Shown here: positions 60,774 through 64,000 of the stretch, in pieces
Numbering within the stretch: position 1 is the first letter of the stretch
Layout: the number at the start of each line of letters is the position of its first letter
Assembly (NCBI RefSeq): GCF_025252405.1
Contig: NZ_CP104307.1
Location: 4,092,001-4,156,000 of the forward strand
Reading direction: 5' to 3'
Source of the DNA: Flavobacterium sp. TR2
Lineage (GTDB): Bacteria; Bacteroidota; Bacteroidia; Flavobacteriales; Flavobacteriaceae
Length of the DNA stretch: 64,000 nt
Notes under the pieces: generated by a model
Databases searched by the model: none
What the model was told of the DNA's origin: nothing
The model's input: the letters and a program-made list of their open reading frames with translations, nothing else
Translations under genes and position numbers: made by a program

Positions 60774-62372
60774 ATGCAAAGAATATTGATGCTGCTTTTC
60801 TTCCTGGGCGGTTTTTCTCTTATTGCAAAAGAGACAAATCCTTATTTAGAAGAACTAGATCAGGCACTCTTGAAAAAAGATGTTTACCTGAAACAGAAAT
60901 ATCGAAAAATTGAATCTTTAAAGAAAAATGTATCTAAGTTTACCCTTAACCAAAATAATGAAGAGCTGTACAACTGCTATATGTCGCTGTTTGATGAATA
61001 CAAATCTTTTAAATATGACTCTGCTTACTACTATTTAGAACAGTCTAAAATCAAAGCTAAAATTCTAAAAGATCCAAAATATTTATCTAAAAGCCGAATC
61101 AAAGAAGGTTTTGTGCTTCTGTCTTCGGGACTTTTTAAAGAGGCAATCGATACTTTAAACGTTATTGATGACACTAAACTGGATCTCAAAAACAAGTTTG
61201 AATATTACAACATCAAAGCCCGTGCGTATTATGATTTAGCCGATTATAACCGTGACCAGCGCTTTAATATTCATTATGTGCAACAGGGAAATCATTTCTT
61301 AAAGAAAGCTTTAGAATTAATCGGAACCAATACCAATGAGTACTGGGCAGCAGAAAGTTTGAAACGCCTTAAGCAGCAGGACTGGCGAGGTGCCGAATTT
61401 GCATTCAGCTACTGGATTAACAATTACAATTTGCCTCCTGATTATTACGGAATCGCAACTTCGAGTCTTGGTTATATTTATTCCGAAAGGGGCTATACTA
61501 AAAAAGCCATTCAATATCTGGCTCTGGCAGCAATTGCCGATGTTAAAAATGCAACGAAAGAAACTGTTGCGCTTCGAAATTTAGCCAATGAACTATTTAA
61601 AATGGGGTATTTGGATAAAGCAAACGAGTACATTAATATCGCGATGGATGATGCTACTTTTTATAACGCAAGACATCGAAAAATTGAAATTTCATCGATT
61701 TTACCGATTATTGAAAAAGCGCAGCTGAATAATGTAAAAGATAAGAATGATAAACTCGAAAAGATTATTATTCTTTTGACAATTCTTACGGTTATCATTT
61801 TTGTTTTCTTGGGCATCATTTTCAAACAATTGAAAGAAAAAAATAAAGCGAGAAAAATCATGGCCGATTCGTACTTGCAATTGCAGGAAATGAACGTGAG
61901 TTTGAGCGAAGCCAATGCAATCAAAGAAGAATATATTACCTATTTCATTAAAGCAACTTCGGCTTTCATTAACAAAATAGATCATATTCAAAAGAGTACG
62001 CTGCATAAAATCATCACCAAAAAAACCGATGAAGTTATTGCGAGTTTAAAGCGCTATAATGTAAAGGAAGAGCGCGAAAATCTTTTCCATCAATTTGATG
62101 AAATCTTCTTGAAGCTCTTCCCGACATTTGTAACCGATTTCAATAATTTATTTCCAAACGATCATAAAAGTATTGTCAAAAAAGGCGAACTGCTGAATAC
62201 CGAATTACGAATTTTTGCCTTGTACAGATTAGGAATTCAAGACAGCAGCCAAATGGCAGAATTTCTGGAACTTTCTGTAGCTACAATCTATACCTACAAA
62301 ACCAGAATTAAAAGCAAATCTGATTTTAAAGATACTTTTGAGCAGAAAATTATGGAGATTAAGACGATCTAA
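60774..62372 (+). CDS. DUF6377 family SusR-like membrane regulator
   Basis: A 532-aa protein. Signal-type start [20 protein letters not shown], a periplasmic TPR-like helical domain (about 25-310, e.g. [42 protein letters not shown]), one membrane helix (about 328-348), a coiled-coil ([24 protein letters not shown]) and a C-terminal helix-turn-helix ([28 protein letters not shown]) typical of DUF6377. It is divergent from the PUL and likely activates it on glycan sensing. Confidence 0.9.
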   Translation: MQRILMLLFFLGGFSLIAKETNPYLEELDQALLKKDVYLKQKYRKIESLKKNVSKFTLNQNNEELYNCYMSLFDEYKSFKYDSAYYYLEQSKIKAKILKDPKYLSKSRIKEGFVLLSSGLFKEAIDTLNVIDDTKLDLKNKFEYYNIKARAYYDLADYNRDQRFNIHYVQQGNHFLKKALELIGTNTNEYWAAESLKRLKQQDWRGAEFAFSYWINNYNLPPDYYGIATSSLGYIYSERGYTKKAIQYLALAAIADVKNATKETVALRNLANELFKMGYLDKANEYINIAMDDATFYNARHRKIEISSILPIIEKAQLNNVKDKNDKLEKIIILLTILTVIIFVFLGIIFKQLKEKNKARKIMADSYLQLQEMNVSLSEANAIKEEYITYFIKATSAFINKIDHIQKSTLHKIITKKTDEVIASLKRYNVKEERENLFHQFDEIFLKLFPTFVTDFNNLFPNDHKSIVKKGELLNTELRIFALYRLGIQDSSQMAEFLELSVATIYTYKTRIKSKSDFKDTFEQKIMEIKTI

Positions 62373-62393
62373 GTTGTTAAGATGCTGAGATGC

Positions 62394-62513
62394 TAAGTTT
62401 TTTTTAGCCACGAATTCACGAATTTTTATTTAAAATGATACGTGAAATTTGTACGCAACAATTACGCGAATAGATATTAAAAAATAATTCGTGAATTCGT
62501 GGCTAAAAAAAAA
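62394..62513. repeat. Inverted repeat with GCCACGAATTCACGAATT arms
   Basis: TTTTAGCCACGAATTCACGA and its complement TCGTGAATTCGTGGCTAAAA flank a spacer of about 80 bases, between convergent genes. A relative of the AATTCGTG units of the 81-bp array. Probably a shared terminator. Confidence 0.75.
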
Positions 62514-62514
62514 A

Positions 62515-63738
62515 TTACTCCACAGATTCCAACTGCAAAATGGTATTTTGATAAATCGTACTTAATGAAAACAGTTGCTCAGCAAAAATCATAGCAGCAA
62601 TTGGAACAAAGAAAAATGCGATTAAATCTTCTTCATATAGAAAGTAAGTCGAAATCATAGCTAAACGAGCATATTCCAGATAATAAATCCATTTGCGCTG
62701 TTCTAATAAAGCACCACAATTAATTAAGGTGATAATTACAAAAGAAAGGACAAACATTTTATCATACAATTCTAAATAATCAAAATAATACGTAAAAATA
62801 GTCAGAATCAAGGTGCAGATTCCTAATTGCACATAAAGGTAATTTTTAAATCGGAGCCTCTGGTTTGGAGCTGCTTTATCCTGCAGAAAACGTTTTTCCA
62901 AAATCGGGCGAATATCCTGATCCATATCGGCTGGACTCCCAAAAACAGCATTCCATTTGGCTTTGAATCCGCTGGAGCGTTTCCATAATTCGTAGATTTC
63001 AAAATAGTAATGAAAATGCTGCCACAAAAAACTATAGCTTTTCAGCGGATGCGTTAATCCATATTTTGGTTTTTCTTCTTCGGTTTGGAAAGTTCCAAAA
63101 AGGCGATCCCAAAAGGTGAACATATCGCCATAATTTTTGTCTAGGTATTTTTCGTCAGAAGCATGATGCACTCCATGAACAGAAGGCGTTACGAAAACAT
63201 ATTCCAGCCATTTTATTTTTCCTATAAGCTGCGTATGCGTGAAGAACGAGTAAGCACCGTGCACAATCAGCATGGTAATGACCATACTTGGATGAAAACC
63301 AATTAGAGGCAGCACACACCAAAATCCAGTCCTAATAATCGCCTGAAATGTAGTAATTCTTGCCGCTGCGGTAAAATTAAATTCTTCGCTGTGATGATGG
63401 ACAATATGCGCCGCCCAGAAAAAATTGACTTCGTGCCCTAATCTGTGATACCAATACCAGACAAAATCGGTAGCGAGAATTAATCCGATCCAAACTAAAG
63501 CATTACTCGGAATCTCAAATATTCTATAATCGTCGTAAATCAAATAATACAACTGATAAAAACTGGCCGCAACAAATAAGTTAATCAATCGTTCTGCAAT
63601 TCCGATCGAGATATTGGAGACGGAACTTTCATAATTGAAAATTTCAGGCTTTTTTCTGCGTTGAGCAAGCTTATATTCCAAAAACAAAAAAAGAAAAAAG
63701 GCCGGCATGGCAAATGCTAGAAAATTGATGTTTTTCAT
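62515..63738 (-). CDS. Sterol desaturase / fatty-acid hydroxylase family membrane protein
   Basis: A 407-aa protein with hydrophobic helices (about 3-21, 48-66, 78-95, 132-150, and later ones) and the eight-histidine set of the family: WYWYHRLGHEVNFFWAAHIVHHHSEEFNFT (about 93-122) and VHGVHHASDEKYLDKNYGDMFTFWDRLFGTF (about 182-212). A diiron active site at the membrane is expected. Substrate (lipid, carotenoid or hopanoid) cannot be assigned. The gene is monocistronic. Confidence 0.92.
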   Translation of the reverse strand: MKNINFLAFAMPAFFLFLFLEYKLAQRRKKPEIFNYESSVSNISIGIAERLINLFVAASFYQLYYLIYDDYRIFEIPSNALVWIGLILATDFVWYWYHRLGHEVNFFWAAHIVHHHSEEFNFTAAARITTFQAIIRTGFWCVLPLIGFHPSMVITMLIVHGAYSFFTHTQLIGKIKWLEYVFVTPSVHGVHHASDEKYLDKNYGDMFTFWDRLFGTFQTEEEKPKYGLTHPLKSYSFLWQHFHYYFEIYELWKRSSGFKAKWNAVFGSPADMDQDIRPILEKRFLQDKAAPNQRLRFKNYLYVQLGICTLILTIFTYYFDYLELYDKMFVLSFVIITLINCGALLEQRKWIYYLEYARLAMISTYFLYEEDLIAFFFVPIAAMIFAEQLFSLSTIYQNTILQLESVE

Positions 63739-63771
63739 TTAATATGATACTTTTCGATTCTAAAAATTTAT

Positions 63772-63952
63772 GTATTGAGCAATTTAATTTTAACACATAG
63801 AAACATAGATTTTCATTACTTCTGCTTGAGATTACAAAAAAAGCAAGCTTTAACACACATATATAGCTATGTGTATTGAAATTAGTGAAACGCCTTTTTC
63901 TAAACTTGCAAAGACTATGTTTCTATGTGTTAGAATTTCAACTCACGAGTTA
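63772..63952. repeat. Nested-palindrome intergenic element, copy D
   Basis: Arms TTTTAACACATAGAAACATAG and CTATGTTTCTATGTGTTA...AACTCACGAGTTA, inner unit CACACATATATAGCTATGTG and GTGAAACGCCTTTTT. The right end coincides with the stop codon of the gene that continues past the window. Confidence 0.85.
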
Positions 63953-64000
63953 AAAATTATACTTAACCGCACAAACGAAAAAGACATTTCCATCAATTAC
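63950..64000 (-). CDS. 3' end of a probable outer-membrane beta-barrel protein gene
   Basis: The last 17 codons read VIDGNVFFVCAVKYNF then a stop, with the alternating pattern and terminal Phe of an outer-membrane barrel C-terminus. The stop codon is part of palindrome copy D. Too short to name the protein. Confidence 0.45.
   Translation of the reverse strand, partial: VIDGNVFFVCAVKYNF

Overview
The window is AT-rich chromosome from a member of the Bacteroidota, most likely Flavobacterium or a close relative. Evidence: a SusC/SusD pair with a TPR-type regulator, TAnnTTTG promoter boxes, weak Shine-Dalgarno sequences, DUF2931, DUF4280, DUF5004, DUF6377 and DUF6526 proteins, and families of short intergenic palindromes. 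No rRNA, tRNA, CRISPR array, integrase or transposase gene was seen.

Layout. 1-7526: a LytS/LytTR two-component pair, divergent from a TolC-RND-adaptor efflux operon. 7527-12362: an accessory stretch with a lone AT-rich P-loop ATPase gene, a 77-aa gene behind a candidate structured RNA, about 700 bp of palindromic repeats, a cupin gene and a RelE/ParE-type toxin-antitoxin pair. 12460-19500: a TetR-controlled adaptor-RND-(37-aa membrane peptide)-outer-membrane-factor operon with five reiterated operator-like repeats. 19819-24630: small stress and housekeeping genes (lipoprotein, Crp/Fnr regulator, GNAT, DoxX-like, DinB-like, DUF1328). 24902-28211: a GH130 phosphorylase overlapping a GT4 glycosyltransferase gene. 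28450-34081: a leftward module that looks like contractile-secretion cargo (DUF4280 PAAR-like tip, 928-aa DUF2235 hydrolase, DUF2931 lipoprotein, a truncated second lipoprotein, and a 396-aa protein of unknown role). 34325-41434: Mla-type lipid transport (permease, ATPase, MCE protein), an AsmA-like protein, a small membrane protein and an FAD oxidoreductase. 41527-50068: MarR-GNAT fusion, AraC regulator, DNA glycosylase, membrane proteins, and a MarR-MATE pair with palindromic operators. 50560-62372: a polysaccharide utilisation locus (DUF5004 lipoprotein, secreted surface protein, SusC, SusD, GH71/GH99-like enzyme, GH97 enzyme) with a divergent DUF6377 regulator. 62515-64000: a fatty-acid hydroxylase family gene and the 3' tip of a probable outer-membrane protein gene.

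The points most worth a second look are: the three-way-junction RNA candidate at 10106-10181, whose G-U pairs fit only the minus strand and which has its own promoter and flanking direct repeats; a nested-palindrome element present four times, three of them starting at a stop codon; the five-site operator array at 12491-13356; the effector-like module with a truncated lipoprotein paralogue; a perfect EF-hand loop inside an RND transporter; and a 37-aa membrane peptide encoded behind an RND pump.
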